Source: UBA7455 sp026713185 (GTDB lineage: Bacteria; Pseudomonadota; Gammaproteobacteria; Pseudomonadales; Azotimanducaceae). From it: 64,000 nt of DNA. The stretch is taken from positions 2,418,001 through 2,482,000 of the forward strand of contig OY762456.1 in assembly GCA_963665785.1 (NCBI GenBank), read 5' to 3'. The notes under the pieces were generated by a model. It ran no database searches and was not told the DNA's origin. It was given only the letters and a program-made list of their open reading frames with translations. The first letter of the stretch is position 1; every line of letters starts with the position of its first letter. A program made the translations under genes and the position numbers. Positions 27,834 through 36,799 of the stretch are shown piece by piece.

Positions 27834-28817
27834 ATGCCAGAAATACCTCGAATAAAGCTTGCACGGCTGCCGACACCATTGCAGCCGTTGGACCGATTAT
27901 CAAATGAGCTGGGAGGACCCAGAATCTGGATTAAACGCGATGATCAGACTGATACGGTAGCCTCCGGCAACAAGTTGCGCAAGCTGGAATTTACTGTTGC
28001 ACGCGCACTTGCCGAGGATGCCAATGTATTGATTACGTGTGGCGGCGTCCAGTCCAATCACTGCAGGTCCACTGCGGTTGTAGCGAGTCACCTCGGGTTG
28101 CAGTGTCATCTGATTCTCAGGGGAAGCGAGCCTGCCGAGGTAGACGGCAACCTGTTTCTGGACCGTCTGCTTGGCGCCAGGATTACATTCCTCAGTAAGG
28201 AACAATTCCGCAATATCGACCAGTATCTATCGGACATTGCCATTGAATACCGTGACAGTGGCAACACTCCCTATTCCATACCCATAGGAGCCAGTGATGA
28301 GACCGGCATCTGGGGTTATATCAATTGCTGCAGAGAACTGAAACAGGATTTCCAGAACCGGCAGATTCAGCCCGACTACATCATATCTGCAGCTGGGTCT
28401 GGCGGGACACTGGGAGGATTGATAATCGGTAATGTTCTCCATGAGATCGGCAGCAAAATACTGGCCTTTAATGTCTGTGACGACGAAGAATACTTCGTAA
28501 ACAAAATTCGAGAGGACTTCAAAAGGTGGGAACATCGCTACGATTCCCCTGTCGTCACTGATCAATTACCCATTTCTGTGGTTGACGGTTATGTTGGACC
28601 GGGATATGCCATTGCGGGGCAGCCGGTTTTCAACACGATCAGGCAGGTTGCACAGCTTGAGGGTGTTATACTGGACCCGGTTTATACAGGGAAAGCCTTC
28701 CATGCCATGATTACAGAGTTGAAAAAGGGAAGATTCAGGGAATCCAAAGATATCGTTTTTATTCATACTGGCGGAATCTATGGAAATTTCCCGCAAAAAG
28801 ATCAGTTTGTCTTTTAA
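27834..28817 (+). CDS. D-cysteine desulfhydrase / ACC deaminase-like PLP enzyme
   Basis: The 327-residue fold-type II PLP enzyme begins IPRIKLARLPTPLQPLDRLS. The Schiff-base lysine is in DTVASGNKLRKLE (SGNK), and the phosphate loop is SAAGSGGTLGG. CGGVQSNHCRSTAVVA and IHTGGIYGNFP are shared by D-cysteine desulfhydrase and 1-aminocyclopropane-1-carboxylate deaminase. D-cysteine desulfhydrase splits D-cysteine to pyruvate, ammonia and H2S. The two activities cannot be separated by eye. It is followed 60 bp later by the SPOR lipoprotein and then by selA and selB. A link between its sulfide-type product and selenium metabolism is only speculation. Confidence 0.83.
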   Translation: MPEIPRIKLARLPTPLQPLDRLSNELGGPRIWIKRDDQTDTVASGNKLRKLEFTVARALAEDANVLITCGGVQSNHCRSTAVVASHLGLQCHLILRGSEPAEVDGNLFLDRLLGARITFLSKEQFRNIDQYLSDIAIEYRDSGNTPYSIPIGASDETGIWGYINCCRELKQDFQNRQIQPDYIISAAGSGGTLGGLIIGNVLHEIGSKILAFNVCDDEEYFVNKIREDFKRWEHRYDSPVVTDQLPISVVDGYVGPGYAIAGQPVFNTIRQVAQLEGVILDPVYTGKAFHAMITELKKGRFRESKDIVFIHTGGIYGNFPQKDQFVF

Positions 28818-28876
28818 TCTACCCTAAAGACTCAATCTGTGGTTGAATCTCATAATTTTACAGGGCGCAATTCAGT

Positions 28877-29590
28877 GTGAAGTACTTTTTAACGACAATT
28901 CTGATTACCTTGCTGACAGGATGTTCCTGGGCAGGTTCACTGGCGGGTTCCTGGTTCAAAGGTGACAAGGACTGTTCCGGCGCTGAATGTGGCAATTCCC
29001 GGACGGAATCCACGATACTATCCACATCAACAGAAACCTACCATTGTTACGGAACTCTGGAAAGAAACTGGCAATGCAGTGATGATGCGGATGAATCAAA
29101 AATCATAGCGATCATTCCTACAGAAAGTGATCCTTCTGAAGCAATGGTGAGGACGGTTACTGCTCCCGTTGTGGAGACGGTGACAACACCCCTTCCCGCA
29201 CCAGTGCCAGCAGAAATCCAGGGCAATGTCGATCCGGCTCCTGAAGTTATTGAGAGGGATACGAGGACAGTATTTATCGAGAGCGACCGGACGGCGGCCA
29301 TACTGGCAGCAGAAGAAACAGCTTTTACAGTTCAGTTTATCGCATTACAGCAACTGGACCAGCTTTTCGGGTATGCAAGAAAGATCGGTCTTGAAAATGC
29401 GCAGTATACCCGCGTGGAAAAAGATGGAGACCAATGGTATGTATTATTGCTGGGTATCTATCCGGATTATGAGACTGCAGAAACTGCCCTGCTGCAATGG
29501 TCCCTTACCCGGGATCTCCAGGCTGAGCCCTGGATTCGCAACATTGCACCGCTACAGGAATCCATCAGGCTCTTGCAAACCAGAGGCTGA
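28877..29590 (+). CDS. SPOR-domain lipoprotein
   Basis: Starts at GTG 28877 with a lipoprotein signal, LITLLTGCSWAG, so it should be anchored in the envelope. A low-complexity Pro/Val/Glu linker (residues about 90-140) leads to a C-terminal SPOR domain: FTVQFIALQQLDQLFGYARKIG and YVLLLGIYPDYETAETALLQ. SPOR domains bind denuded peptidoglycan at the septum. Its place in front of selA gives no clue to a selenium role and may be chance. Cysteines at about residues 33-37 (DCSGAEC) could form a disulfide. Confidence 0.82.
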   Translation: MKYFLTTILITLLTGCSWAGSLAGSWFKGDKDCSGAECGNSRTESTILSTSTETYHCYGTLERNWQCSDDADESKIIAIIPTESDPSEAMVRTVTAPVVETVTTPLPAPVPAEIQGNVDPAPEVIERDTRTVFIESDRTAAILAAEETAFTVQFIALQQLDQLFGYARKIGLENAQYTRVEKDGDQWYVLLLGIYPDYETAETALLQWSLTRDLQAEPWIRNIAPLQESIRLLQTRG

Positions 29591-29714
29591 ATATGCTCTG
29601 TCCGGATTTGCAATTTCCCCTCCGATGGCGTGTTATCAAAACTCCTTCGACATTACTCGATGCAGATCATGGGTTGAAGTATAGTATTTCTTATACACTA
29701 ATCGGATCTTTGCT

Positions 29715-31148
29715 TTGAATAACCGGCAATCCAATACCGCGGATTCAGGGCCGACAAAACGTCCACCTTCTGTGGATAAGGTACTCAATAGTACCGGGGG
29801 GCAACGTTTAATCACCCGATTTGGCAGAACCGCAGTCACTAAAGCCATACGTCATCAACTTGATTTATTGCGAGAGCATCAGCATACGGATAGTGCCGCA
29901 TTCCCTGACATTGAGGAAATTCTGGTCCTGATCAATGAGACACTGGAGCAAGACAACCAGTTTTCCCTTAAACGGGTACTCAATCTGACGGGGACGGTAC
30001 TGCATACCAATCTTGGCCGGGCGGTCTTACCCTCCTCTGCATTACAGGCTGTCAATGATGTCGCCAGCGGCGCCTGCAATCTTGAATATGAAATTGATGA
30101 TGCCAGACGGGGGGATCGGGACAGCCATATAGAGTCTTTAATTATTGATCTTACTGGCGCCGAAGCCGCTACTGTAGTGAACAACAATGCGGCAGCCGTA
30201 CTGCTGGTTCTGAACACGCTGGCATCCGGAAAGGAAGTACCCGTTTCACGTGGTGAACTGGTTGAAATTGGCGGATCTTTCCGAATTCCCGATATCATGT
30301 CCAGGTCCGGGTGCCATCTGGTGGAAATCGGTACGACAAACCGTACCCACAGTCAGGATTATCGTGCTGCTATTGGACAGAATACTGCCCTGCTGATGAA
30401 GGTACATACGAGTAACTATAAGATCCGTGGTTTTACCAACACTGTATCCGATGCCGAAGTAGCCACCATTGCTCACGAATTCAATTTGCCCTTCATCACT
30501 GACCTTGGCAGTGGTAGTCTCATTGATCTGCACGAATTGGGTTTGCCGGATGAACCGACTGTCAGCACAACCTTGAATTCAGGTGCGGATATCGTTAGCT
30601 TCAGTGGTGACAAACTGCTGGGTGGACCACAGGCCGGAATTATCGTCGGCAAAAGCGAATACATCGAACGAATCAAAAGCAATCCGATGAAAAGGGCTCT
30701 CCGTTTGGACAAGCTCGCCATTGCAGCACTGTATGGAACTCTGAAACTCTACAAGGACCCAAACCGGCTGACCAGGGACCTGCCTGTACTTCACTTTCTG
30801 ACAAGGACCAGTGAAGAAATCATGGGGTTGGCAAGGGAATTGATTGCCCCTGTTTCACAAAAAATGTCAGGAATTGCAGAGGTCAGTATTGTGGATACCA
30901 AAAATCAGACAGGCAGCGGCTCTCTGCCCCTTGAATTGTTGCCTGGTCATGGTATCTGTATCCGACCGTTGGCCCAGGGGGATAAATGGTTGCGACAACT
31001 CGCTGCAGCATTCCGACAATTGCCGGTGCCCATGATCGGTCGGCTGCATGATGGCAGTTTGCTGTTTGACTTACGTACTCTGGAACACAGCAATGACGTT
31101 TTAAGTCAGTTGGATTTTCTTGACATACCGCAAAGAGACGAAGATTGA
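29715..31148 (+). CDS. selA: L-seryl-tRNA(Sec) selenium transferase SelA
   Basis: The 477-residue PLP enzyme turns Ser-tRNA(Sec) into Sec-tRNA(Sec) using selenophosphate. It starts at TTG 29715. Recognisable segments are VDKVLNSTGGQRLITRFGR, RVLNLTGTVLHTNLGRAVLP, NLEYEIDDARRGDRD, EAATVVNNNAAAVLLVLN, ELVEIGGSFRIPDIMSRSG and SFSGDKLLGGPQAGIIVGK, in which Lys300 forms the Schiff base (Lys295 in E. coli SelA). Length is a little over the 463 of E. coli. It overlaps selB by four bases (TTGA) in a two-gene operon. The presence of selA and selB in one operon means the host can make selenoproteins if selC and selD are present. Confidence 0.96.
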   Translation: MNNRQSNTADSGPTKRPPSVDKVLNSTGGQRLITRFGRTAVTKAIRHQLDLLREHQHTDSAAFPDIEEILVLINETLEQDNQFSLKRVLNLTGTVLHTNLGRAVLPSSALQAVNDVASGACNLEYEIDDARRGDRDSHIESLIIDLTGAEAATVVNNNAAAVLLVLNTLASGKEVPVSRGELVEIGGSFRIPDIMSRSGCHLVEIGTTNRTHSQDYRAAIGQNTALLMKVHTSNYKIRGFTNTVSDAEVATIAHEFNLPFITDLGSGSLIDLHELGLPDEPTVSTTLNSGADIVSFSGDKLLGGPQAGIIVGKSEYIERIKSNPMKRALRLDKLAIAALYGTLKLYKDPNRLTRDLPVLHFLTRTSEEIMGLARELIAPVSQKMSGIAEVSIVDTKNQTGSGSLPLELLPGHGICIRPLAQGDKWLRQLAAAFRQLPVPMIGRLHDGSLLFDLRTLEHSNDVLSQLDFLDIPQRDED

Positions 31149-33013
31149 TTATTGCAACTGCGGGCCATGTAGACCACGGCAAGACATTACTGGTGCAGTC
31201 ACTTACGGGAGTGGACACTGATCGTCTGGAAGAAGAGAAAGCCCGCGGTCTGACAATTGATCTGGGGTTTGCCTACATGGATTGTGACTCAGGTGTCAGG
31301 CTCGGATTCATTGATGTTCCCGGTCATATCAGATTCATCAGTAATATGTTGGCTGGCGTGGGTGCGATTGATTATGCGTTGCTGGTTGTCGCAGCGGATG
31401 ATGGACCGATGCCCCAGACTTTTGAGCATCTTGCCATTCTCGATTTGTTGAATGTCCGACACGGGGCAGTTGCACTGACCAAAATCGATCGGGTCAATAA
31501 TGAAAGAGTCAATCAGGTACAGTCCCGGATCAGAGAAATTCTGGCTTCCACCTTACTCAGGTCCATCAGGATTTTCCCGGTTTCTGCATTAACCGGCGCA
31601 GGAATGGATAAATTGGCATCCGTCCTGGAGAGCGACGCCGGATTGATCAGGAGAAAGCAACCATCCGGACATTTCAGACTTGCAATCGACAGGTGCTTTA
31701 CAATCAAAGGGGCAGGAGTCGTCGTTACAGGATCCGTATTTTCCGGTAACGTCAAACCGGGCGAAGAACTCTATCTGCAACCGCAAAATATCCCCGTGCG
31801 TGTACGTGGCCTGCACACCCAGAACCAGACTGCCACAGAGGCCAGCCAAGGTGACCGGTGTGCCATTAATATTGCTGGAGCCAGCGTCAGGAAAGATATC
31901 ATACACCGCGGCAACTGGCTCACCAGTAACAAAGATCAGTGTGTGACAGACAGATTTGATGTACAGACCCTCGTTCTGAACACAGGGGTCAGGGAATTGC
32001 GCCATTGGACGCCTGTACATGTGCATACTGCCGCTTCCGATGTCACCGGGAGACTTGCAACCCTGGAAGGTCCCGCCATCCCTGCAGGCGAACGGGGTCT
32101 GGTACAACTGATAACCTCGGACCCACTGGTTCTGTGTGTCAATGACAGGGTGATCATCCGTGACCAGGCAGCAGAAAGAACTATCGGTGGCGGTATCGTG
32201 GTCAATATCGAGTCTCCCAGACGTGGCCGTGCCAGACCAAAAAGAATAAACCTGTTGCAGGGAATTGCCGGAAAAGATGGACAATCCTTACTTGAATATC
32301 TGTTGAGTCACGAGGATAAGGGGATTCCCGCGGGATACTGGCGAAATTCACTGAATCTCCAGGAGGATGAATTTCATCAGATGGTGCAACAGACCGGCGC
32401 GTTAAATCTGAATGACGAGTGGCTGATTTCCTCTATGCATTACCGGTTGTTGGTAGACCAGGTATTGAATCAGTTTAAACATAATGCCAGTGGACTGACC
32501 CGGCGACAGCTTGCAAAAGCTGTCGATGTATCGAATACCGCTCTGCTCAGTCATATCATCAAAACTCTCGTCGGTGAAAAGAAACTGAAACAGGAAGGTA
32601 ACCAGTTATCTTTGCCGGAACACAGGGAGGAGCTTACAAAACAGGAACAACATGTATGGCTGCGGATAAAACCGGTTCTTGAACAAAATATGATCAGACC
32701 GCCAGTTCTTCATGATCTTGCAAAAACAATGTCGATGCCGGAGAAGAGTCTGGAAAAAGTGCTGATCCGATGTGTGCAGACAGGTAATCTGAAGAGGCCG
32801 GTGAGAAATCGGTTTTTTCTGCCAGAAGCCATTGACCAGTTGCGACAGCTATTGATCGATACTGCTGATGAAGATAATCAACTCACAGTCAGGCAGTATC
32901 GGGATGCAACCGGCATTGGACGTAATCTTGCCATAGAAATACTGGAATACTTTGACCGTCAGGGTACCACCAGGAGATACGGAGATATCAGAAAAATTCT
33001 CCAGCAATCCTGA
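31145..33013 (+). CDS. selB: Selenocysteine-specific elongation factor SelB
   Basis: SelB is the EF-Tu-like GTPase that brings Sec-tRNA(Sec) to UGA codons marked by a SECIS. It starts at TTG 31145, overlapping the selA stop. The GTPase motifs are AGHVDHGKT (G1), RGLTIDLGF (G2), DVPGHIRF (G3) and LTKID (G4). Domains II and III follow, then a C-terminal tandem of winged helices from about residue 390 (GIPAGYWRNSLNL, LTRRQLAKAVDVSN, LPEAIDQLRQLL), whose last unit binds the SECIS loop. Its 622 residues compare with 614 in E. coli. This gene makes recoding at the three UGA sites in the window plausible. Confidence 0.96.
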   Translation: MIIATAGHVDHGKTLLVQSLTGVDTDRLEEEKARGLTIDLGFAYMDCDSGVRLGFIDVPGHIRFISNMLAGVGAIDYALLVVAADDGPMPQTFEHLAILDLLNVRHGAVALTKIDRVNNERVNQVQSRIREILASTLLRSIRIFPVSALTGAGMDKLASVLESDAGLIRRKQPSGHFRLAIDRCFTIKGAGVVVTGSVFSGNVKPGEELYLQPQNIPVRVRGLHTQNQTATEASQGDRCAINIAGASVRKDIIHRGNWLTSNKDQCVTDRFDVQTLVLNTGVRELRHWTPVHVHTAASDVTGRLATLEGPAIPAGERGLVQLITSDPLVLCVNDRVIIRDQAAERTIGGGIVVNIESPRRGRARPKRINLLQGIAGKDGQSLLEYLLSHEDKGIPAGYWRNSLNLQEDEFHQMVQQTGALNLNDEWLISSMHYRLLVDQVLNQFKHNASGLTRRQLAKAVDVSNTALLSHIIKTLVGEKKLKQEGNQLSLPEHREELTKQEQHVWLRIKPVLEQNMIRPPVLHDLAKTMSMPEKSLEKVLIRCVQTGNLKRPVRNRFFLPEAIDQLRQLLIDTADEDNQLTVRQYRDATGIGRNLAIEILEYFDRQGTTRRYGDIRKILQQS

Positions 33014-33124
33014 CTGCCTGAATAGAGCCTTCAGCGGGCAAAACCCGCCCTGCCGCTGTCGCGAAGCAAACAGTTCGGCTTACCTGTATTTTCTTCGTCA
33101 TGATTGAATAGAGAACGCAGAAAC

Positions 33125-33343
33125 TTATTCGGACCGTCCGGACTGGAAATGCATTTTAACAAGGAAGGCGGTTATTGCCGCTCCAGACAACTGACCCAAC
33201 AGCAGACCACTGCCGACAAGACAGAATTGATTAAACAGATCCTGCATTTCCAGATACCGTACCAAAAAAAAACCCAGCATCAATCCCAGTAGCGCACCCA
33301 GGATTGAGACTATCAATGATATCGATGAAGTCTGCTTTAACAT
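33125..33343 (-). CDS. Small two-helix membrane protein, unassigned
   Basis: The 72-residue frame encodes two clear hydrophobic helices (SLIVSILGALLGLMLGFFLV and SGLLLGQLSGAAITAFLV) joined by a short polar loop and ended by basic and polar residues. A GGAAC sequence lies upstream of the ATG and could be a ribosome binding site. Gly-rich helices recall AtpI/AtpZ-like assembly proteins, but the match is too weak to name it. It is antisense to its neighbours, between selB and the peroxiredoxin selenoprotein. Confidence 0.42.
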   Translation of the reverse strand: MLKQTSSISLIVSILGALLGLMLGFFLVRYLEMQDLFNQFCLVGSGLLLGQLSGAAITAFLVKMHFQSGRSE

Positions 33344-33437
33344 CTATCGTTCTGTTCCAATGTCGTGTCTGCACAATTTATTTGCATGAGGAATGACGGG
33401 TCTTTCCAGAGATTACCTATTGAAACAACAGAGGCTC

Positions 33438-33499
33438 TTTTTTACCAACTTTTTTACCAACTTTTTTTGCTAACCTTTTTACCAACTTTTTTTACCAAC
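33438..33499. repeat. Five imperfect tandem copies of a T-rich 12-13-bp unit
   Basis: TTTTTTACCAAC-like units occur at about 33438, 33450, 33462, 33475 and 33487, alternating 12 and 13 bp and with one GCTAAC variant. They occupy the leader between the small membrane protein and the peroxiredoxin start, 70-130 bases before its ATG. The unequal unit length argues against a coding repeat. Confidence 0.75.
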
Positions 33500-33570
33500 C
33501 TTTTCCATTCTTTTTATTCTTGTCTTTTTCTGAAAGAATGAGAAGTTTCAACTAATCAAAGGATTGGATC

Positions 33571-34101
33571 ATGCGAAAATTTTGCCTTGCGGCTATTCTG
33601 ACACTCCTGTGTCATGCGGTTGGAGCAGAACCTCCAGGAATTGGAGATCCGGCGCCAGACTTTATGCTGACGGGTTCCGATGGCGAATCTTACAGGTTGT
33701 CGCAATTCCGGGGTAAGCAATCCGTCATTCTCGCATTCTTTCCCAAGGCTTTTACCGGCGGTTGAACCCTGGAATGCAAAGCGCTGCGTGACAGTGACCA
33801 GGAAATCAGAAATTTCGATGTTGCCTACTTCATGGTAAGCACGGACAGTATTGAAGACAATACGGAGTTTGCAGAGATGAACGAAGCGACTTTTCCCATT
33901 CTCGCAGACCCGGAAAAGACCATGAGCAGTGCCTATGGAGTGTTGTCACCCAGGGGATATGCACAGAGGTGGACATTTTATATCGACATCAAGGGTATCA
34001 TTCGGGATATCGATAAACAGGTCAATCCACGGCGCGCCGGGGAGCAGTTGGTAAATAACCTGGAATCGCTGAACTTTCCGACAGCAGTTTCAAGCGAATG
34101 A
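33571..34101 (+). CDS. Secreted peroxiredoxin selenoprotein, Sec at UGA 33763-33765
   Basis: The frame runs from ATG 33571 to 34101 with a single TGA at 33763-33765 (codon 65). With Sec there, the sequence is AFFPKAFTGGUTLECKALRD. Peroxiredoxin homologues read FTGGCTxECKAL, so the UGA replaces the peroxidatic cysteine, and a cysteine four residues later (UxxxC) could act as resolving residue. A signal peptide (KFCLAAILTLLCHAVGAEPP) exports it. Other Prx segments are GDPAPDFMLTGSDG, YFMVSTDSIEDNTEFAEMN, FPILADPEKTMSSAYGVL and RWTFYIDIKGIIRDID. The full product would be 176 residues. It is about 560 bp after selB on the same strand, and a stem-loop follows the UGA. AAAGGA precedes the ATG. It would reduce peroxides in the periplasm. 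Confidence 0.87.
33782..33796 (+). promoter_or_regulatory. Candidate bacterial SECIS stem-loop
   Basis: CGCTG (33782-33786) pairs with CAGTG (33792-33796), including one G-U, around the loop CGTGA. The loop starts about 22 nt after the UGA at 33763-33765. It is nearly the same loop (CGTGG) and spacing as downstream of the UGA at 2394, which supports a shared SelB recognition signal. Confidence 0.6.
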
Positions 34102-34256
34102 CTGGCGTAGTAACAGCCAGGTTATGGTAATCTCACGCTGGAAGATAAAAAGAAGTTCACACCATGTACCCAGAACATTGGGCAGAGGTTAATCCGGAAA
34201 AAAACAGTAGGTCAGTCTGTTCCCGGAAAGTCTCCTGATGGTTCATTCCCGGATCA

Positions 34257-35333
34257 TCAATTCTGAACGTATGGAATAACATCCTTCGCTATCCGATCCA
34301 GCACCTCGAACCTGGGGTCGAATGATGGTAGATTCATGACCTGGTTCAGACCTGCATCACGCAACGCCCGCAATCGCTCAACGAGTTGTTCCTGAGTCCC
34401 GATCATGCAGGTTCTTTGCAGTAAATCCCTGGTGAGGAACTTTTCTTCCTCTGGAATTACCCAGCAATTGTGTCCCGCATGTATACGCTGATGCCGGCGT
34501 TCCTCTGGAAATGATTCCAGCATTGATGTGTAATCGTCCCAGATTTCCCTCATATGTCCCGGAGGCTGATATCCGAAGTTACGCCATTGGTCATAACTGT
34601 AGTGAACTGATGCCATCACCATCGCGCCACAGTGATACTTTACACGGTCGGAATCCACAGCTTCACCGGGGTCAAGCACAATCATGGCGGCTAAAGATGT
34701 TGTATAGTAATCATCCCGTGAAATAGAGCGTCCTGCATCCCTGGCGCCTGACTCCAGCATCATCCAGACCCGTTCCATGGTTGCTTTACTGGAAGGAGAC
34801 CCGACTATGGCGCCGTCTCCGTATTTTCCAGCCAGAGCCAGCGACCGGGGACCAAAGCCGGACACATACATGGGTATGTGATCTTCAAAGTTCACAAATC
34901 CTTTGTCCGGCATGACGTGTTTGATGGGAATTTCTCTCTCTTTAAACCGGATTACTGACTCTTCACCTTTCAGTAATGGTTTGATTTCACGAAGATACCG
35001 GTCAAAACCGGCAATCCGTTGGGGCGGCAGTCCCATCACCCGCATTGCCGTATTACCCGAGCCAACGCCAAAGAACGTCCGGCCAGGCGCTATTGCATTG
35101 ATTGTGGCGATTCCCGCGGCATTGACTGCCGGCGGTCGGATACCGGTAACGGCGACCCCGGTACCGAGTTTGATTTTGCTGGTTTTATCCGCCGCCAATG
35201 CAAGCACAGCATAGCAGTCTGACCATAGCATTTGACTGTCGGCGCACCAGGCATGGGAGTATCCCAGTTCTTCCGCCCTGACGATATAACCGATGTCCCT
35301 TATGTGGCTGGGGACGCAGATTCCAATGTCCAT
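34257..35333 (-). CDS. LLM-class flavin/F420-dependent oxidoreductase
   Basis: The protein has about 358 residues from Met 35333 (MDIGICVPSHIRDIG); the frame extends six codons further. It is a bacterial-luciferase-like TIM barrel of the 5,10-methylene-H4MPT reductase (Mer)-like subgroup: AEELGYSHAWCADSQ, KIKLGTGVAVTGIRPPAV, RTFFGVGSGNTAMRVMG, HIPMYVSGFGPRSLALAGKYGDGAIVGSP. The cofactor could be F420 or FMN and the substrate is unknown. It lies by itself between the peroxiredoxin gene and the divergent export operon. Confidence 0.82.
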   Translation of the reverse strand: MDIGICVPSHIRDIGYIVRAEELGYSHAWCADSQMLWSDCYAVLALAADKTSKIKLGTGVAVTGIRPPAVNAAGIATINAIAPGRTFFGVGSGNTAMRVMGLPPQRIAGFDRYLREIKPLLKGEESVIRFKEREIPIKHVMPDKGFVNFEDHIPMYVSGFGPRSLALAGKYGDGAIVGSPSSKATMERVWMMLESGARDAGRSISRDDYYTTSLAAMIVLDPGEAVDSDRVKYHCGAMVMASVHYSYDQWRNFGYQPPGHMREIWDDYTSMLESFPEERRHQRIHAGHNCWVIPEEEKFLTRDLLQRTCMIGTQEQLVERLRALRDAGLNQVMNLPSFDPRFEVLDRIAKDVIPYVQN

Positions 35334-35509
35334 AATTTCTCCTGTAAACACTCATTCTAGAACTCCCTTCAAACTTAACGCAGAAAATCCAGGTAAGCCA
35401 ACCTGTTTGCTCCGCGACAGCGGCATGGCGAGTTTTTGGCCCGCTGAAGGCTCTCAATCGTTGATGCAAACCAGTCAACCCGTTACACTGGCATCCTCTC
35501 GGGGTGGGC

Positions 35510-36775
35510 ATGAACGATAAGAAAGCACTGCTGGGCAAACTCAGTATCCAGGACAATCAACGTAAGGCCGGAAACAGGATGCCCCGGTTGCTGATTACAG
35601 GTATTGGCGCCATTGCACTTGCCGGCGGGGCCTGGTTCTGGCTGTTACCCGGGCAGGAACTCATTGAAGTCAATACCGTGGCAGCCAGACCCGCCAGTGG
35701 TTCTGCCAACACCGGCTCCGATGCAGTGCTTGATGCAAGTGGCTATGTTACCGCTCGACGGCAGGCTACCGTTTCTTCCAAATACACGGGTAAAGTCACC
35801 GAAATACTGATCGAAGAGGGTGTCGTTGTAGAACAAGGTCAGTTACTGGCCAGACTGGACGATGTAACGCAAACCGCGGAGTTGGCGCTTGCCAAAGCCC
35901 GACTTCAGGCTACCGAGTCCAGGCTGAACGAAGTGGAGATCCAGTTGCAGGAAGCGGAACTGGCACACAGGCGAACGATTGAGCTTGCAGACAGGGAACT
36001 TGCCAGTCAGGCAGACCTGGACGGCACATTTCTTGCGGTACAGGGACTAAATGCAAGACTGAAGGCACTTGGTGCAGAGATCGAGGTAGGCCGGCGCAGT
36101 ATGAAAATACAACAACAACAGTTGGCAGATACCGAGATCCGGGCGCCATTTGGTGGTGTTGTCATCGCCAAGGCAGCTCAACCGGGAGAAATGATCTCCC
36201 CGGTGTCAGCGGGAGGCGGATTTACCAGGACGGGCATCTGCACTATCGTGGATATGACCTCGCTGGAAATTGAGGTGGACGTTAACGAGTCCTATATCAA
36301 CAGGGTGACGCCTGAACAACCGGTAACGGCAACGCTGAATTCATATCCTGACTGGCAAATACCCGCAAAGGTGATAACCATTATCCCCACCGCGGACCGC
36401 AATAAGGCAACAGTCCGGGTTCGTATTGCATTCCTGGAAACTGACAGCCGTATTCTGCCGGATATGGGGGTAAAAGTCTCTTTTCTGGATGACACAATCA
36501 GCGGTGACGGACCTGCCGAAGTGTTGACTGGCGTTATGATCCCCGAAAATGCTGTGACCTCTGTTGATGATGAATCGGTTGTTTTCGTCATTGATGATGG
36601 TATTGTGCATCGCAGAACAGTACACGTAGGTGCTGACATGCAGGGTAACATCAGCAATATCACCTACGGATTACAGGCTGGTGAAAAAGTTGTCAGCAAT
36701 CTGTCCAGCGAATTGACAGAGTTATTGCTGGATGGCAGACGGCGTGTGTCAACTGACATGTCATCAGCCCAATAA
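35510..36775 (+). CDS. MacA/HlyD-type periplasmic adaptor
   Basis: From ATG 35510 the protein has about 421 residues. An N-terminal anchor (LLITGIGAIALAGGAWFWLL) precedes a lipoyl/barrel-sandwich region (GYVTARRQATVSSKYTGKVTEILIEEG), an alpha-helical hairpin of some 90 residues rich in Ala, Glu and Gln, the return half-lipoyl (TEIRAPFGGVVIAKAAQPGEM), and a beta-barrel plus membrane-proximal domain. It should link the inner-membrane ABC permeases encoded next to an outer-membrane channel. It is the first gene of a four-gene set, with 24 bp to the ATPase gene. No outer-membrane factor is encoded here. Confidence 0.9.
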   Translation: MNDKKALLGKLSIQDNQRKAGNRMPRLLITGIGAIALAGGAWFWLLPGQELIEVNTVAARPASGSANTGSDAVLDASGYVTARRQATVSSKYTGKVTEILIEEGVVVEQGQLLARLDDVTQTAELALAKARLQATESRLNEVEIQLQEAELAHRRTIELADRELASQADLDGTFLAVQGLNARLKALGAEIEVGRRSMKIQQQQLADTEIRAPFGGVVIAKAAQPGEMISPVSAGGGFTRTGICTIVDMTSLEIEVDVNESYINRVTPEQPVTATLNSYPDWQIPAKVITIIPTADRNKATVRVRIAFLETDSRILPDMGVKVSFLDDTISGDGPAEVLTGVMIPENAVTSVDDESVVFVIDDGIVHRRTVHVGADMQGNISNITYGLQAGEKVVSNLSSELTELLLDGRRRVSTDMSSAQ

Positions 36776-36799
36776 GCATTATCATATTGGAGACTCACT

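Noticed and set aside
33014..33120. GCGGG/CCCGC hairpin at 33034-33048 considered as terminator or part of selC
   Set aside because: No T-run follows, and no cloverleaf, TCA anticodon or CCA end is present.
33438..33500. Minus-strand lysine-rich peptide (KKVGKK type) encoded by the T-rich repeat
   Set aside because: The 12- and 13-bp units break the frame and stops appear, so it is not a current gene.
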